64,000 nt of DNA from Brevundimonas sp. (GTDB lineage Bacteria; Pseudomonadota; Alphaproteobacteria; Caulobacterales; Caulobacteraceae): positions 186,001 through 250,000 of the forward strand of contig JAPZRF010000008.1 of NCBI GenBank assembly GCA_027531145.1, read 5' to 3'. A model generated the notes under the pieces. It ran no database searches and was not told the origin of the DNA. It worked only from the letters and a program-made list of their open reading frames with translations. This document shows, one piece after another, positions 54,663 through 64,000 of this stretch. The position numbers and the translations under genes were made by a program. How positions within the stretch are numbered: position 1 is the stretch's first letter; every line of letters starts with the position of its first letter.

Positions 54663-56990
54663 TCACGCCACCTTCTCCACGAAGGTGTCGATGACCTTCT
54701 TCTCGCCGGCCTTGTCGAAGGCGACGACCAGCTTGTTGCCCTCGACGGCGCGCACGGCGCCGTAGCCGAACTTCAGGTGAAACACCCGGTCTCCACGGGA
54801 CCAGCCCGCGGCCGCGGCCGGGTCGGCGGTGGCGATCAGCCGCCCTTCGCCCTCGATCACCGTATGGCGGGCATGGGCCGGCCGGGGCGGCTGGGTCGAG
54901 GTGAAGGACTGGGCGCGCTTCCAGCCGGGCGAGCCGTAGCCGGAACCGAAGCTGGGTGCCTCGTCCCAGCGACTGCGGGCCTCGCGCAGGCCGGGCTGGG
55001 CCCCGTAGTAGCCTGTCTCGCTGCGCGCCTCGACATGGTCGTGCGGCAGTTCGTCGACGAAGCGGCTGGGCAGCTGGCTGGTCCAGCGGCCGTAGACCTG
55101 ACGGTTGGCGGCGAAGCTGATCCGCGCCTCCTCCCGCGCCCGGGTGACGCCGACATAGGCCAGACGGCGCTCTTCCTCGAGGCCCTTCTCGCCCTTCTCG
55201 TCGATCGAGCGTTGGCTGGGGAAGACGCCTTCTTCCCAGCCCGGCAGGAAGACGAGCGGGAATTCGAGCCCCTTGGCGCCGTGCAGGGTCATGATCTGCA
55301 CCGCGTCCTCGCTGGCACCACGGTCGAGGTCGAGCACCAGCGAGACATGCTCCAGATAGGCCGACAGGCTGTCGAAGGCCTGCATCGACTGGATCAGCTC
55401 CTTGAGGTTGTCGAGCCGGGTCTGGCCCGACGTCCGGTCGGCGCGCTGCATGTCGGTGTAGCCGCTCTCCTCCAGCACCGTCTCGGCCAGCTCCCAGTGC
55501 GGCGCGTTGCCGGCGAGGGCGCGCCAGCGGTCGAGGTCGCGCACGAAGGTCGACAGGGCGGTGCGGGTGCGCGCCTGCAGCTCGTCGGAGGTGATCAGGG
55601 CGCGGACGGCGGCCATGGCCGAGACGCCCTGGGCGCGGGCGATCTGCAGCACCTTCTGCACCGAGGTGTCGCCGACCCCGCGCTTGGGGGTGTTGACGAT
55701 GCGCTCGAAGGCGAGGTCGTCGTCCTCGGACTGGATCAGCCGCAGATAGGCATGGGCGTCGCGGATCTCGGCCCGTTCGAAGAAGCGCGGCCCGCCGATC
55801 ACCGCATAGGGGATGGCCAGCATGACGAAGCGCTCCTCGAACGCACGCATCTGGAAGGATGCGCGAACAAGGACGGCCATATCCTTGTATTTGCAGCCGG
55901 CCCGGCGCGCCGTCTCGATCTCGTCGCCGATCAGCCGCGCCTCGGCCTCGCCGTCCCAGACGCCGCGCACCTGGACCTTCTCGCCCGGCTGGTCCTCGGT
56001 CCACAGGGTCTTGCCCAGCCGGTCGCGGTTGGCCGCGATCAGGCCAGAGGCGGCACCCAGAATATGCTTTGTCGAGCGGTAGTTACGCTCGAGTCTGACG
56101 ACGGCGGCGCCAGGGAAGTCGCGTTCGAACCGGAGGATGTTGTCGACCTCGGCGCCGCGCCAGCCATAGATCGACTGGTCGTCGTCTCCGACGCAGCAGA
56201 CGTTGCCGGTCGAGGAGGTCAGCAGCCGCAGCCACAGGTACTGGGCGACGTTGGTGTCCTGGTACTCGTCGACGAGGATGTAGCGGAACCGACGACGATA
56301 TTCCTCAGCGACATCGGCATGTTGCGAGAGGATCGTGAGGTTGTGCAGAAGCAGGTCGCCGAAGTCGCAGGCGTTCAGGGTGACGAGGCGGCTCTGGTAG
56401 GCGGCATACAGGCGCTGGCCCTTGCCGTTGGCGAAATCCTCGCCGGGCGGCAGCTTGTCCGGGGTCCAGCCGCGGTTCTTCCAGTGGTCGATCTGGCTGG
56501 CGAGCGAGCGCGGGGTCCAGCGCTTGGTGTCGATGTTGTCGGCCTCGAGCAACTGCTTGAGCAGCCTCTCCTGGTCGTCGGTGTCAAGAATGGTGAAGCT
56601 CGACTTCAGCCCGACCAACTCGGCGTGGCGGCGCAGGATCTGGGCGGCGATGGCGTGGAAGGTGCCGAGCCAGCGCAGGCCCTCCGCGGTCGGGCCGATC
56701 AGGTGGGTAATGCGCTCGCGCATCTCGCGCGCCGCCTTGTTGGTGAAGGTGACCGCCAGCAGTTCCCAGGGCCGGGCCTGACCGGTGGCGAGGATATGCG
56801 CCAGCCGGGTGGTCAGGACGCGGGTCTTGCCGGTGCCCGCGCCGGCCAGCACCAGCACCGGCCCCTCGGTGGTCTCCACCGCGCGGCGCTGCTCGGGATT
56901 CAGCCCGGCCAGATAGTCGACGGCCGACGGCTGCGGCTTCGCGCGGGCGAGGTCTGAAAGGCGGGGGGCGGGCGCGTCGGGGAGACTCAT
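54663..56990 (-). CDS. uvrD: UvrD/PcrA-type ATP-dependent DNA helicase
   Basis: 775 residues with the superfamily 1A motifs: Walker A LAGAGTGKT (about 49-56), VDEYQDTN, VGDDDQSIYGWRGA, RLERNYRST and VTRAREEARISFAANR. A C-terminal Tudor-like domain (GDRVFHLKFGYGAVRAVEG) marks the UvrD/PcrA type, which binds RNA polymerase. It acts in nucleotide excision and mismatch repair and clears RecA or transcription complexes. The gene is followed by the toxin-antitoxin pair after about 90 bases. Confidence 0.94.
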   Translation of the reverse strand: MSLPDAPAPRLSDLARAKPQPSAVDYLAGLNPEQRRAVETTEGPVLVLAGAGTGKTRVLTTRLAHILATGQARPWELLAVTFTNKAAREMRERITHLIGPTAEGLRWLGTFHAIAAQILRRHAELVGLKSSFTILDTDDQERLLKQLLEADNIDTKRWTPRSLASQIDHWKNRGWTPDKLPPGEDFANGKGQRLYAAYQSRLVTLNACDFGDLLLHNLTILSQHADVAEEYRRRFRYILVDEYQDTNVAQYLWLRLLTSSTGNVCCVGDDDQSIYGWRGAEVDNILRFERDFPGAAVVRLERNYRSTKHILGAASGLIAANRDRLGKTLWTEDQPGEKVQVRGVWDGEAEARLIGDEIETARRAGCKYKDMAVLVRASFQMRAFEERFVMLAIPYAVIGGPRFFERAEIRDAHAYLRLIQSEDDDLAFERIVNTPKRGVGDTSVQKVLQIARAQGVSAMAAVRALITSDELQARTRTALSTFVRDLDRWRALAGNAPHWELAETVLEESGYTDMQRADRTSGQTRLDNLKELIQSMQAFDSLSAYLEHVSLVLDLDRGASEDAVQIMTLHGAKGLEFPLVFLPGWEEGVFPSQRSIDEKGEKGLEEERRLAYVGVTRAREEARISFAANRQVYGRWTSQLPSRFVDELPHDHVEARSETGYYGAQPGLREARSRWDEAPSFGSGYGSPGWKRAQSFTSTQPPRPAHARHTVIEGEGRLIATADPAAAAGWSRGDRVFHLKFGYGAVRAVEGNKLVVAFDKAGEKKVIDTFVEKVA

Positions 56991-57033
56991 GCCCGGAACA
57001 TAAGGGGCACGGGCGCGGATGTCAGCGCTAGTC

Positions 57034-57747
57034 TCAGCGCAGCTGGTAGCTGACCGTGGCGACCACGCGCACCCGCTTGTTCAGCGCGGCCGGTTCGCTG
57101 TCCAGATCCTCGCGCGCGAGGATCTCGAACGAACCCTGGGTGGCCTGGCGGATGGGACCCAGCGTGGTCCCGGAGTCGCGGGCGAACTGCTCGGCACCGG
57201 ACCGGGCTGAGGCGGTCGCCTCGGCGATCATCTCCGGCCGCACCGCGTTCAGTCGGGTGAAGACGTAGGTCGGTGCCGAAAAGTCGAGCTGCACGCCCTC
57301 GCGGACGAGGTCGTTTAGGGCGCGTTCCGTCTGGGCGACCCGTTGGACGTCCGTGGTCCTCACCGTCACCGACTGGGTCAGAATGAAACGCACCACATTG
57401 TCGCCGGAGCTGTACTCCCGCGCGCGCGTGTCGAGCACCTGCAGCCTGCCGATGCTCACGGCCTCCTCGGGGTAGCCTTGGCGGGTGAGGAAGGTGCGAA
57501 CAAGGGCGAGGTCGCGGTCGATTTTCGCCTGAGCCGTCGGCAGGTCGTCATTGGCCGCCCGGAAGCTCAGGTTCAGCACAGCAAGATCAGCGACCACGTC
57601 CCGCTCCGCCAGGCCGCGCACCGTCACCTGCCGGTTCCCGACCTGGGCGTTGACGATCCCCGAGCCAATGAAGGCACCCGCTCCGACGAGCCCCATGGCG
57701 ATTAACCCGCCAAACACTCCCGAGGCCAGCAGTCTGCGGTCAACCAT
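57034..57747 (-). CDS. SIMPL-domain (DUF541) periplasmic protein
   Basis: 237 residues. A signal or anchor segment (about 7-30) precedes the SIMPL domain (VTVRGLAERDVVADLAVLNLSFRA, QVLDTRAREYSSG, SVTVRTTDVQRV, ATASARSGAEQFARDSG). Members form oligomers and are tied to oxidative-stress or envelope functions, but the exact role is unknown. I chose the ATG 57747 as it gives a proper signal peptide; the frame extends to 57843. Confidence 0.87.
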   Translation of the reverse strand: MVDRRLLASGVFGGLIAMGLVGAGAFIGSGIVNAQVGNRQVTVRGLAERDVVADLAVLNLSFRAANDDLPTAQAKIDRDLALVRTFLTRQGYPEEAVSIGRLQVLDTRAREYSSGDNVVRFILTQSVTVRTTDVQRVAQTERALNDLVREGVQLDFSAPTYVFTRLNAVRPEMIAEATASARSGAEQFARDSGTTLGPIRQATQGSFEILAREDLDSEPAALNKRVRVVATVSYQLR

Positions 57748-57808
57748 GGCGGCTCTCCCGGCGCTGTGCGTCGCGCCTGAAAGGAGGATGAGCCGACTGC
57801 AGGGCGTG

Positions 57809-58036
57809 TCAATCCGTCTTCGGCGAAGGACTGCCGCCGGCAATCCAGGCGAGCGCCGCTAGTCGACAGGTTGAGGCCAGCGGCCGCCGGCCGCGCCCGG
57901 CATCGAGCCGCGCCATGAAACCGGCTCGACTCTCGCCCGTCTGTTCGGCCATCCGGTCCAGAACGGCCCAGAATTCGAGCTCAAGCGCGACCGAGGTGGC
58001 GTGGCCAGCCAGCAGGAAGGAGCGTTTTTTCAGCAT
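57809..58036 (-). CDS. ribbon-helix-helix domain protein (RHH_4 type)
   Basis: 75 residues: KRSFLLAGHATSVALELEFWAVLDRMAEQTGESRAGFM is the recognised RHH_4 core of small alphaproteobacterial DNA-binding or antitoxin-like proteins. It lacks a toxin neighbour. It is divergent from the COQ4-like gene with a gap of 44 bases, so it may regulate it or itself. The rest of the protein is low in defined structure. Confidence 0.78.
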   Translation of the reverse strand: MLKKRSFLLAGHATSVALELEFWAVLDRMAEQTGESRAGFMARLDAGRGRRPLASTCRLAALAWIAGGSPSPKTD

Positions 58037-58080
58037 TGAATTCTGTTCTCGCAGAGGCCCCGCCGCGCTACAATGCCTGC

Positions 58081-58836
58081 ATGACCTTGGTGGAAGCCGC
58101 CCTGACTCCCTTCCGAGCGCCGCCGATCCAGCCGCTCAAGGCCTTCCACGCCTTTCGTCGGCTGTTGGCCGACAAGGAGGACACCACCCAGGTGTTCGAG
58201 ATCATGCGCGCCCTGTCTGGCGGGTCGATCGCCCGCGGCTACCAGCGAATGATCGGCACTGTGGAGGGCGGCCGGCAGGCGTTCCTGCGCTCAGAGCTGG
58301 CGACGAAGCTCGATGATCCGGCGTGGCTGGCGCAGTTCGGGCCTGGCACCGTCGGGGCGGCCTATCGCGCCTTCCGCGAGGCACGAGGGTTCACCGCCGA
58401 AGGTCTGGCCGATGAGGCGCGCAAGGTGGCACCGGACGCCGTCGACCTGCCGCATCCGGTGATGTGGTACTCGCGCCGCATCCGCGACGTCCACGATATC
58501 TGGCACATCCTGACCGGCTATGAGACGGATGCTTTGGGCGAGGCCTGCGTGGTGGCCTTCTCCTACGCGCAGACCGGCAACCTCGGCTTCGCCTTCATCG
58601 GCTGGGGCGCGGCGCGGGAGATTCAGCGCGAGAACCGGTCCGTCCCGGCCCGCCGCGCGGTGCTGCAGGCCTACGGGCTGGGGCGCAAGGCGGCGTGGCT
58701 CCCGGCGCTCGACTACGAGGACCTGTTCGCCGTGCCGCTGGACGCCGCTCGGGACCGGCTGCGCCTGACCGCGCCGACGATCTACCAGCGCGTCTCCCCG
58801 GAGACCCGGCTCGGCCTGCGGCTCCGCGGCGGCTGA
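58081..58836 (+). CDS. COQ4-like ubiquinone biosynthesis protein
   Basis: 251 residues. The metal motif HDIWHILTGYETDALGE is an HDxxH-x11-E pattern typical of COQ4, which helps assemble the ubiquinone-modifying complex in mitochondria and is found in many alphaproteobacteria. Flanking VMWYSRRIRDV, VAFSYAQTGNLGFAFIGWGA also match. I set the start at the ATG 58081; an in-frame TTG at 58036 coincides with the divergent RHH start and is unlikely. Ubiquinone-related genes also occur at 32856. Confidence 0.88.
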   Translation: MTLVEAALTPFRAPPIQPLKAFHAFRRLLADKEDTTQVFEIMRALSGGSIARGYQRMIGTVEGGRQAFLRSELATKLDDPAWLAQFGPGTVGAAYRAFREARGFTAEGLADEARKVAPDAVDLPHPVMWYSRRIRDVHDIWHILTGYETDALGEACVVAFSYAQTGNLGFAFIGWGAAREIQRENRSVPARRAVLQAYGLGRKAAWLPALDYEDLFAVPLDAARDRLRLTAPTIYQRVSPETRLGLRLRGG

Positions 58837-58932
58837 AACACGGCGGAAGAGGCTGTGAGGCGACGGCCGTGCCGCGGCGTGCTACCGGCCGCGTCAATGG
58901 TCGGTCGCGCGTATCCTCGAGTCCCTGAGTCC

Positions 58933-59829
58933 ATGAAATCCGTCCCGTCCTCCCTCGCGCTCGGCGCGGTGGTCGTCTGCGCCCTGATCTGGGGCACGAC
59001 CTGGTACGCCATCACCCTGCAGCTGGGCGCGGTCGATCCGATCGCCAGCATCATCTACCGCTTTGGACTCGCGGCCCTCGTGCTGCTGGGGTTCTGCCAC
59101 CTTTCCGGTCGCTCGCTGAAGCTGACGCCGGCCCAGCATCTGGCGGCGGCGGGGCAGGGGCTGTTCACCTTCGCCATTGACTACGCTTTCGTCTACTGGG
59201 CTGAGGAGCGGATCGCCTCAGCGGTGGTGGCCGTGGTGTTCGCCGGCCTCGCCTTCCTCAACCTCGCCCTGTTCCGGCTGATCCTGCGTCAGAAGGCGGC
59301 GCGGCTGGCCTGGCTGGGGGCCTTCCTCGGCCTGCTGGGCGTCGTGGCCATGTTCGGTGCGGAGCTGATGCGCGCCGAGATGGAGGCGCGCGCCTTGGTC
59401 GGTCTGGGTCTCGCCCTGCTCGCCGTTCTGGCCGCCGGGATCGGTAACCTGTTCGCCTGGCGCGGTCAGCAGGCCGGAGGGGGCGTCCTGTCCATGACCG
59501 GCTGGGCCATGGCGTACGGGGTGGGATTCCTGCTCATCTACGCCCTGATCGCCAGGACGCCGTTCGGCTTCGAGACGAGCTGGACCTATGTCCTGTCGCT
59601 GCTGCACCTCTCGGTGCTCGGCTCGGTCGTGGCCTTCGGACTTTACTTCTGGCTGGCGCGGGCGCGAGGCTACGCTATGGCCTCCTACATCTCGGCTCTG
59701 ACGCCGCCGCTGGCGATGGGGATCTCCGTGGTGTTCGAGGGGGCCCGCTTCGGGCTTCTGGCCTTCCTCGGGCTCGGGCTGGTGCTGGCCGGGCAGGCCC
59801 TGCTGCTGCGGGCACCGAAGACGGCCTAG
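58933..59829 (+). CDS. DMT-superfamily transporter (EamA)
   Basis: 298 residues with 10 predicted membrane segments in two EamA repeats. The first repeat begins LGAVVVCALIWGTTWYAI and ends IASAVVAVVFAGLAFLNLALF; the second ends MASYISALTPPLAMGISVVFEGA. Members export amino acids, metabolites or drugs; the substrate is not evident. The ATG 58933 begins the homology and is 97 bases after the COQ4-like gene. 59830-59980 downstream contains nothing I can support. Confidence 0.88.
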   Translation: MKSVPSSLALGAVVVCALIWGTTWYAITLQLGAVDPIASIIYRFGLAALVLLGFCHLSGRSLKLTPAQHLAAAGQGLFTFAIDYAFVYWAEERIASAVVAVVFAGLAFLNLALFRLILRQKAARLAWLGAFLGLLGVVAMFGAELMRAEMEARALVGLGLALLAVLAAGIGNLFAWRGQQAGGGVLSMTGWAMAYGVGFLLIYALIARTPFGFETSWTYVLSLLHLSVLGSVVAFGLYFWLARARGYAMASYISALTPPLAMGISVVFEGARFGLLAFLGLGLVLAGQALLLRAPKTA

Positions 59830-59980
59830 CTGCCCGCCGTCGCTCCGAAGCGCCACTTCATCGCCAGCACGCCGGCCGACATCAACAGGGCGCAGCTGTC
59901 TAGCGATGAGCTCGGTCAGGAGCGACGGTCCATCCGGATCAGCATGGGCCGCAAACCCCTGCCGGCCCGGCCGGTTCCCG

Positions 59981-61543
59981 TCAGTTCAGCGGCGCCAGCA
60001 GCGGCGCGGTTTCCGGCATCACATCGACGGACCGCGCCAGACCAGCGGGCCGGAAGACGCGGGTGGCCTGCTCGAAGGCATAGCCGAGCGACAGGATGCG
60101 GGCGTCGTCCCACTTCGCGCCGATGAAGCTGAGCCCGGCCGGCAGGCCCTGCACAAAGCCCATTGGCACGGTCAGGTGCGGATAGCCGGCGACCGCCGCC
60201 AGCTGGCTTGCCGAGCCGAGGGAGTTGTCTCCGTTGACGACGTCCATACTCCAGGCCGGGCTGGTCGTCGGGGCGATCAAGGCTACTACATTGTACGCGG
60301 CCAGTAGCCGGTCGATGCCTTCCGGCCCCGCCAGACGGAACGAGGTTTCACGCGCTTCGAGGTAGGCCGGGCTGTCCAGCCCGCCCTTGCGCTCTGCCTG
60401 CAGGAACAGCTCTTGCCCGAAAAGGCTGAGCTCGCGCGGCGTGGCAGCGTTGAAGGCGATCACCTCGGCCAGGGTGCGGGTGGGCACCTGGGCCGGGTCG
60501 GTGGTGGCCAGATAGGCGTTGAGATCGGCCTTGAGCTCGGTCAGCAGCACCTCGAACTCGGCCTGGCCGATCCGGCCCCGGTTGGGGCCCTCGCTGATCT
60601 CGACCAGCTCGGCTCCGGCGTCTCGCAGGGCCTGCAGGGTCTGCTCGAACAGCGCCATGGTCCCGGGCGTGTAGCCGGTGATAAAGCGAATCACCCCGAT
60701 GCGGGCATCGCGCAGGCTGCCAGCATCGAGAGCGGCGACATAGTCGACCCGCCGCGCGTCGGCCTCGACAGTGGCCGGGTCAGCCGGATCGCTGCCGGCG
60801 ATGGCCCCCAGCACCGCCGCTGCGTCGCGCACGGTCCGGGTCATCGGTCCGGCGGTATCCTGTGAGTGGCTGATCGGCACGATATGGGTGCGGCTGACGA
60901 GGCCAACGGTCGGCTTGAAGCCGACGATGCCGTTCACCGAGGCCGGACAGGTGATGGAGCCGTCGGTCTCGGTGCCAATCGCTGCCGGCGCGAGGCCCGC
61001 GGCCACGGCTGCCCCGGAGCCGGAGGAGGAGCCGCAGGTGTTGCGGTCAAGCGCGTGCGGATTGCGGCTCAGGCCCCCGACCGCGCTCCAGCCGCTGATC
61101 GAGTTGTTGGAACGTATGTTGGCCCATTCGGACAGGTTGGTCTTGCCGAGGATCACCGCGCCAGCCGCGCGGAGCCGCGCGACCAGGGGCGCGTCGCGGC
61201 CCGGGGCGTTGTTGAGCAGGGCCATCGACCCCGCCGTGGTCGGCATGTCGCGGGTCTCGATATTGTCCTTCAGCAGGATGGGCATGCCCGCTACGCCAGC
61301 GCCATCCCAGGCGGGCGGGTTGACGTCTGCCCAGCGCAGCACGGCGTTGGTGGTGGCCACGTCCCGAATGCACATCTCCGCCACGGCTCCGTCCAGTCCG
61401 GCGCAGCGGATCGGGGCCGGCGCTGCCGCCGTCTGGGCGACGGCCGGGGCTGCGGTCGTCCCGGCGAGGAGAGCCGCCGCCGCGATCAGTCCGCGGCGCG
61501 CGTGCCGATAGTGCGGTCGAGGAAGTCGAGATAGGTGCGCCAC
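59981..61543 (-). CDS. secreted amidase (amidase-signature family)
   Basis: 520 residues with a signal peptide (residues about 1-37). The amidase-signature triad is intact: lysine in [11 protein letters not shown], the cis-serine in [15 protein letters not shown], and the nucleophile serine in [15 protein letters not shown]. The N-terminal helical part seems shorter than in GatA-like relatives. It hydrolyses amide bonds of an unknown periplasmic substrate. The GTG 61543 start overlaps the S9 peptidase gene by 58 bases, but no better start follows that keeps the signal peptide. Confidence 0.86.
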   Translation of the reverse strand: MAHLSRLPRPHYRHARRGLIAAAALLAGTTAAPAVAQTAAAPAPIRCAGLDGAVAEMCIRDVATTNAVLRWADVNPPAWDGAGVAGMPILLKDNIETRDMPTTAGSMALLNNAPGRDAPLVARLRAAGAVILGKTNLSEWANIRSNNSISGWSAVGGLSRNPHALDRNTCGSSSGSGAAVAAGLAPAAIGTETDGSITCPASVNGIVGFKPTVGLVSRTHIVPISHSQDTAGPMTRTVRDAAAVLGAIAGSDPADPATVEADARRVDYVAALDAGSLRDARIGVIRFITGYTPGTMALFEQTLQALRDAGAELVEISEGPNRGRIGQAEFEVLLTELKADLNAYLATTDPAQVPTRTLAEVIAFNAATPRELSLFGQELFLQAERKGGLDSPAYLEARETSFRLAGPEGIDRLLAAYNVVALIAPTTSPAWSMDVVNGDNSLGSASQLAAVAGYPHLTVPMGFVQGLPAGLSFIGAKWDDARILSLGYAFEQATRVFRPAGLARSVDVMPETAPLLAPLN

Positions 61544-63732
61544 AGATGCAGTCCCCTGTCGTTGCCGCGGATGCCATGGCGTTGACCGGGATAGACCATC
61601 GTCTCGAACGGGACGCTGGCCTCCTGCAAGGCGTTGAGCACGCGCGTGGTGTTCTCGAAGATGACATTGTCGTCGGCCATGCCGTGGATGAGCAGCAGCC
61701 GGCCGGTCAGGTTGTCGAGGCGGGTCAGGATATCGGAGGCGGCATAGCCTTCGGCATTCGCCTCCGGCGTCGACATGAAGCGCTCGGTGTAGTGGGTGTC
61801 GTAAAGGCTCCAGTCGGTCACCGGAGCCCCCGAGATGGCCGAGGTCAGGCCCATGGCCGGCTCGGTCAGCATGTGCAGCGTCATAAAGCCGCCGTAGCTC
61901 CAGCCCATGGCGGCGATGCGGTCATCGTCGACGAACGGGAGGCCGCGCAGATAGTTGATGGCTGCCACCTGGTCCTCGACCTCGGGAATGCCCATGCGCA
62001 GGTGCAGGGCGGTCTTGAAGGCCACGGACCGGTCGCCCTCGCCGCGGTTGTCGAGGCGGAAGACGATGTAACCCGCTTCGGTCAGCAGCTGGGTCGTGGG
62101 CGGCTGCCAAGCGTTGCGTACCCCGCCGCCTGACGGGCCGCCATAGACTTGCATCACCACCGGATACTCCCGCGACGGATCGAAGCCGGGCGGCGTGGTC
62201 ATCTGCCAAAACAGTGTCTCGCCCGCGTTCTGAAGTGTGCCGAAGGTCGGCTCCTGCTTGCGCGCCACAAAGGCCGCGAAAGGGTGGTCGGCGTCGAGTG
62301 CGTTCTGCTCGATCCAACGCACGAAGGTCCCGTCGGCCCGGTAAAGTGCCGACTGGGGCGGGGTGTCGACGTTGGAGAAGCTGCCGACATAGGCCGTGCC
62401 CGAGTCGTTCACGGCCGCGCTCCACCAGCCGCCGCGCGGGGTGATTTCCACCGGGGTGATGGTCTCGTCGAGGCTGGCGCGGAACAGCTGCTGCTCGATC
62501 GGGTACTCGCGGCCGTCGCGCATTGAGGCGGTGAAGAACACCGCGCCGGTCTCGGCATTGACCCCGTCCAGCGACTTGACGGCGTAGTCGCCGGTCGTGA
62601 TCGACCGGATCACGTTGCCGTCGGCAGCGTGAAGGTACAGGTGCCGCCAGCCGGACTCCTCCGACGACCAGATGAAGCGGCCGTCGGCGAGCGGATGGAA
62701 GTCGTGGGTGAGGTCGACCCAGGCCCTGGCGGTCTGGGTGGTCAGTACCCGCGAGACGCCCGTGGCCGGGTCGACGGCCAGCAGATCGAGGGTCTTCTGG
62801 TCGCGGGACTGACGCTGGACAAAGACGGTACGGCCGTCGGCCGACCAGTCGACCCGCGCCAGATAGATGTCGGGATTGGCCCCCAAATCAACCTTGATGC
62901 GATGGTTGGCGATCCGGTCATGGACGAACAGCTCGACTATGGCGTTGGGACGGCCCGCGCGCGGGTAGCGCTGCTCGATCACAGTCGCGCCGTCGCCGGC
63001 GATGTCGAGGCGGGGGATGATCTGGACAGGGCTCTCGTCGGTGCGCTGCATGGCGATATAGCGCTCGTCCGGGCTCCACCAGTAGCCGGTGTCCCGGTCC
63101 ATCTCCTCCTGGGCGATGAAGTCGGCCGTGGCCCAGGTGATGACGCCGTCGCCGTCTGTGGTGATCGGAGTCTCGCGGCCGGCGGCGAGATCGTAGATGA
63201 CCAGGTCCTGTTCACGCACCCAGGATACAAAGTTGCCGAGCGGGCTGACCTTGGCGTCGATCTCGTCGGCAGCGGTTTCGGTCAGGCGGCGCACCGAGCC
63301 GTCGGTCCGGGTGGCCAGAAAGACGTCGCCCTCCAGTGGAGCGAGGATGTGGCGACCCTGTTCGTCCCAGCTGTACTCGACGACGCCGCGCTGGCTGATG
63401 CGCATGCGTTCGCGGCGGGCGATTTCCGCCTCGGAGAGCTCGCCGGCCTCGGGCACGAGGGCGCGGGCGTCGACCAGCTTGAACGGCTCGCCGCCCGTCA
63501 CCGGCGCGGCCCACAGGTCGAGCACGTTCACGTCGTCATCGCGGGAGCGCAGGAAAGCGACCAGGTCCCCGTCCGGCGACAGGCTGACGCCGCGCGCCAC
63601 AGGCCCGGCCAGCGCCGGCTCCGCATACACGCGTTCGGGAGTGAGGATGCCGGGGTCGCCGCCCGCAGTCTGGGCGAGGGTGGCGCAGGGCAGGGCGACG
63701 GCGGCGAGAGAGGCCAGCATGAGCGTTTTCAT
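61486..63732 (-). CDS. secreted prolyl peptidase, S9 family (DPP IV-like)
   Basis: 748 residues. A signal peptide ([21 protein letters not shown]) is followed by an N-terminal beta-propeller ([16 protein letters not shown] and repeated WxxDG blades) and a C-terminal alpha/beta hydrolase domain. The catalytic serine is in GWSYGGF (about Ser612), with the acid in GMADDNV and the histidine in GQRHGI. Such peptidases remove X-Pro dipeptides in the periplasm. I chose the ATG at 63732; the open frame upstream has no signal peptide. It is followed by the amidase gene. Confidence 0.92.
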   Translation of the reverse strand: MKTLMLASLAAVALPCATLAQTAGGDPGILTPERVYAEPALAGPVARGVSLSPDGDLVAFLRSRDDDVNVLDLWAAPVTGGEPFKLVDARALVPEAGELSEAEIARRERMRISQRGVVEYSWDEQGRHILAPLEGDVFLATRTDGSVRRLTETAADEIDAKVSPLGNFVSWVREQDLVIYDLAAGRETPITTDGDGVITWATADFIAQEEMDRDTGYWWSPDERYIAMQRTDESPVQIIPRLDIAGDGATVIEQRYPRAGRPNAIVELFVHDRIANHRIKVDLGANPDIYLARVDWSADGRTVFVQRQSRDQKTLDLLAVDPATGVSRVLTTQTARAWVDLTHDFHPLADGRFIWSSEESGWRHLYLHAADGNVIRSITTGDYAVKSLDGVNAETGAVFFTASMRDGREYPIEQQLFRASLDETITPVEITPRGGWWSAAVNDSGTAYVGSFSNVDTPPQSALYRADGTFVRWIEQNALDADHPFAAFVARKQEPTFGTLQNAGETLFWQMTTPPGFDPSREYPVVMQVYGGPSGGGVRNAWQPPTTQLLTEAGYIVFRLDNRGEGDRSVAFKTALHLRMGIPEVEDQVAAINYLRGLPFVDDDRIAAMGWSYGGFMTLHMLTEPAMGLTSAISGAPVTDWSLYDTHYTERFMSTPEANAEGYAASDILTRLDNLTGRLLLIHGMADDNVIFENTTRVLNALQEASVPFETMVYPGQRHGIRGNDRGLHLWRTYLDFLDRTIGTRAAD

Positions 63733-63837
63733 GAGGTGGCACGCTAGCGGGGCCGTCCGCGGTCGTCGAGGGTGCCGACAGCAGCCAGGGTGCCGCATGG
63801 TCTTTCCCCCCGCGGCCATCCTCCCTAAAGAGTCGCC

Positions 63838-64000
63838 ATGAACGACGCCCTCGCTGCGCCGCCCCCGCCCAAGCCCGGTGCCCATCACGAGCTGCCTGTC
63901 CTGTGGGTGCACCACTGGACCGACCAGCTCTTCAGCTTCGCCGTGGATCGGCCGGAGGACTTCCGCTTCCGCTCCGGCGAGTTCGTCATGATCGGCCTGC
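63838..64000 (+). CDS. ferredoxin-NADP reductase-like protein (5' part only)
   Basis: Fifty-four codons are visible before the window ends. The reading HELPVLWVHHWTDQLFSFAVDRPEDFRFRSGEFVMIGL matches the start of the FAD-binding domain of Fpr-type ferredoxin/flavodoxin-NADP reductases, where an RxYS-like motif would follow. These pass electrons between NADPH and ferredoxin. The ATG at 63838 is preceded by a 105-base gap shared with the divergent S9 peptidase gene. Function is tentative because most of the gene is outside the window. Confidence 0.75.
   Translation, partial: MNDALAAPPPPKPGAHHELPVLWVHHWTDQLFSFAVDRPEDFRFRSGEFVMIGL

Noticed and set aside
54777..56957. 726-codon open frame antisense to uvrD
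   Set aside because: Shadow of the helicase gene; no start context or recognisable motifs.
59830..59980. Possible gene remnant between the EamA transporter and the amidase
   Set aside because: Short frames on either strand show no motif, ribosome site or convincing similarity.

Overview
The window is dense, GC-rich bacterial chromosome with almost no non-coding space. Gene content and order point to an alphaproteobacterium of the order Caulobacterales, probably Brevundimonas-like. The signs are an rpoZ-rsh pair, a pyrE-pdxJ-acpS-lepB-rnc-era run, an IscR-headed suf operon, SufT and CopG-like small regulators, TonB-dependent receptors, and wide use of GTG and TTG starts with 1-8 base stop/start overlaps. 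The taxonomic call is inference. No rRNA, tRNA, CRISPR array, prophage or intact insertion sequence was seen.

Layout. 1-3840: a leftward cluster (SPOUT rRNA methyltransferase, class I methyltransferase, membrane glycosyltransferase) divergent from a TetR regulator, with a promoter and palindrome between them. 3856-9392: lytic transglycosylase, dapA-smpB, a coupled NYN nuclease/uracil-DNA glycosylase pair and folK. 9466-19843: a long rightward housekeeping block: rpoZ, rsh, LOG protein, pyrE, pdxJ, acpS, lepB, rnc, era, two secreted proteins, recO. 19996-25778: a TonB-dependent receptor, a PhoD-like phosphatase and parC. 25779-26063: two palindromic repeat elements. 26064-30149: mazG and an MFS transporter, then a peptidoglycan carboxypeptidase, a small HExxH protein and a decayed wrbA remnant. 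30167-38444: acyl-CoA/ACP ligase, lipA, ratA/COQ10-like gene, tyrS, a DOMON-like gene with NamZ, NDH-2 and an alpha/beta hydrolase that lacks its nucleophile.

38494-46147 is the iron-sulfur cluster assembly operon: iscR, a second cysteine desulfurase, sufB, an unrelated lower-GC lipoprotein gene, sufC, sufD, sufS, sufT and sufA. IscR probably senses cluster status and controls the operon through a palindrome overlapping the -10 box. SufBCD is the scaffold, SufS supplies sulfur, and SufA and SufT act in cluster delivery. 46151-64000 holds TfoX-N, plsC, a diguanylate cyclase, a DEAD-box helicase, parE, an O-antigen ligase-like protein, a toxin-antitoxin pair, a UvrD/PcrA helicase, a SIMPL protein, an RHH protein divergent from a COQ4-like gene, a DMT transporter, a secreted amidase, a secreted S9 peptidase and the start of a ferredoxin-NADP reductase.

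Most of the window is conserved core genome. I found no clearly new multi-gene system. The most unusual points are: palindromic repeats translated as part of SufS; a lipoprotein gene wedged between sufB and sufC; a MITE-like element with 13-bp terminal inverted repeats; promoter/palindrome pairs at the TetR and IscR loci; and a wrbA pseudogene with an in-frame ATC repeat.
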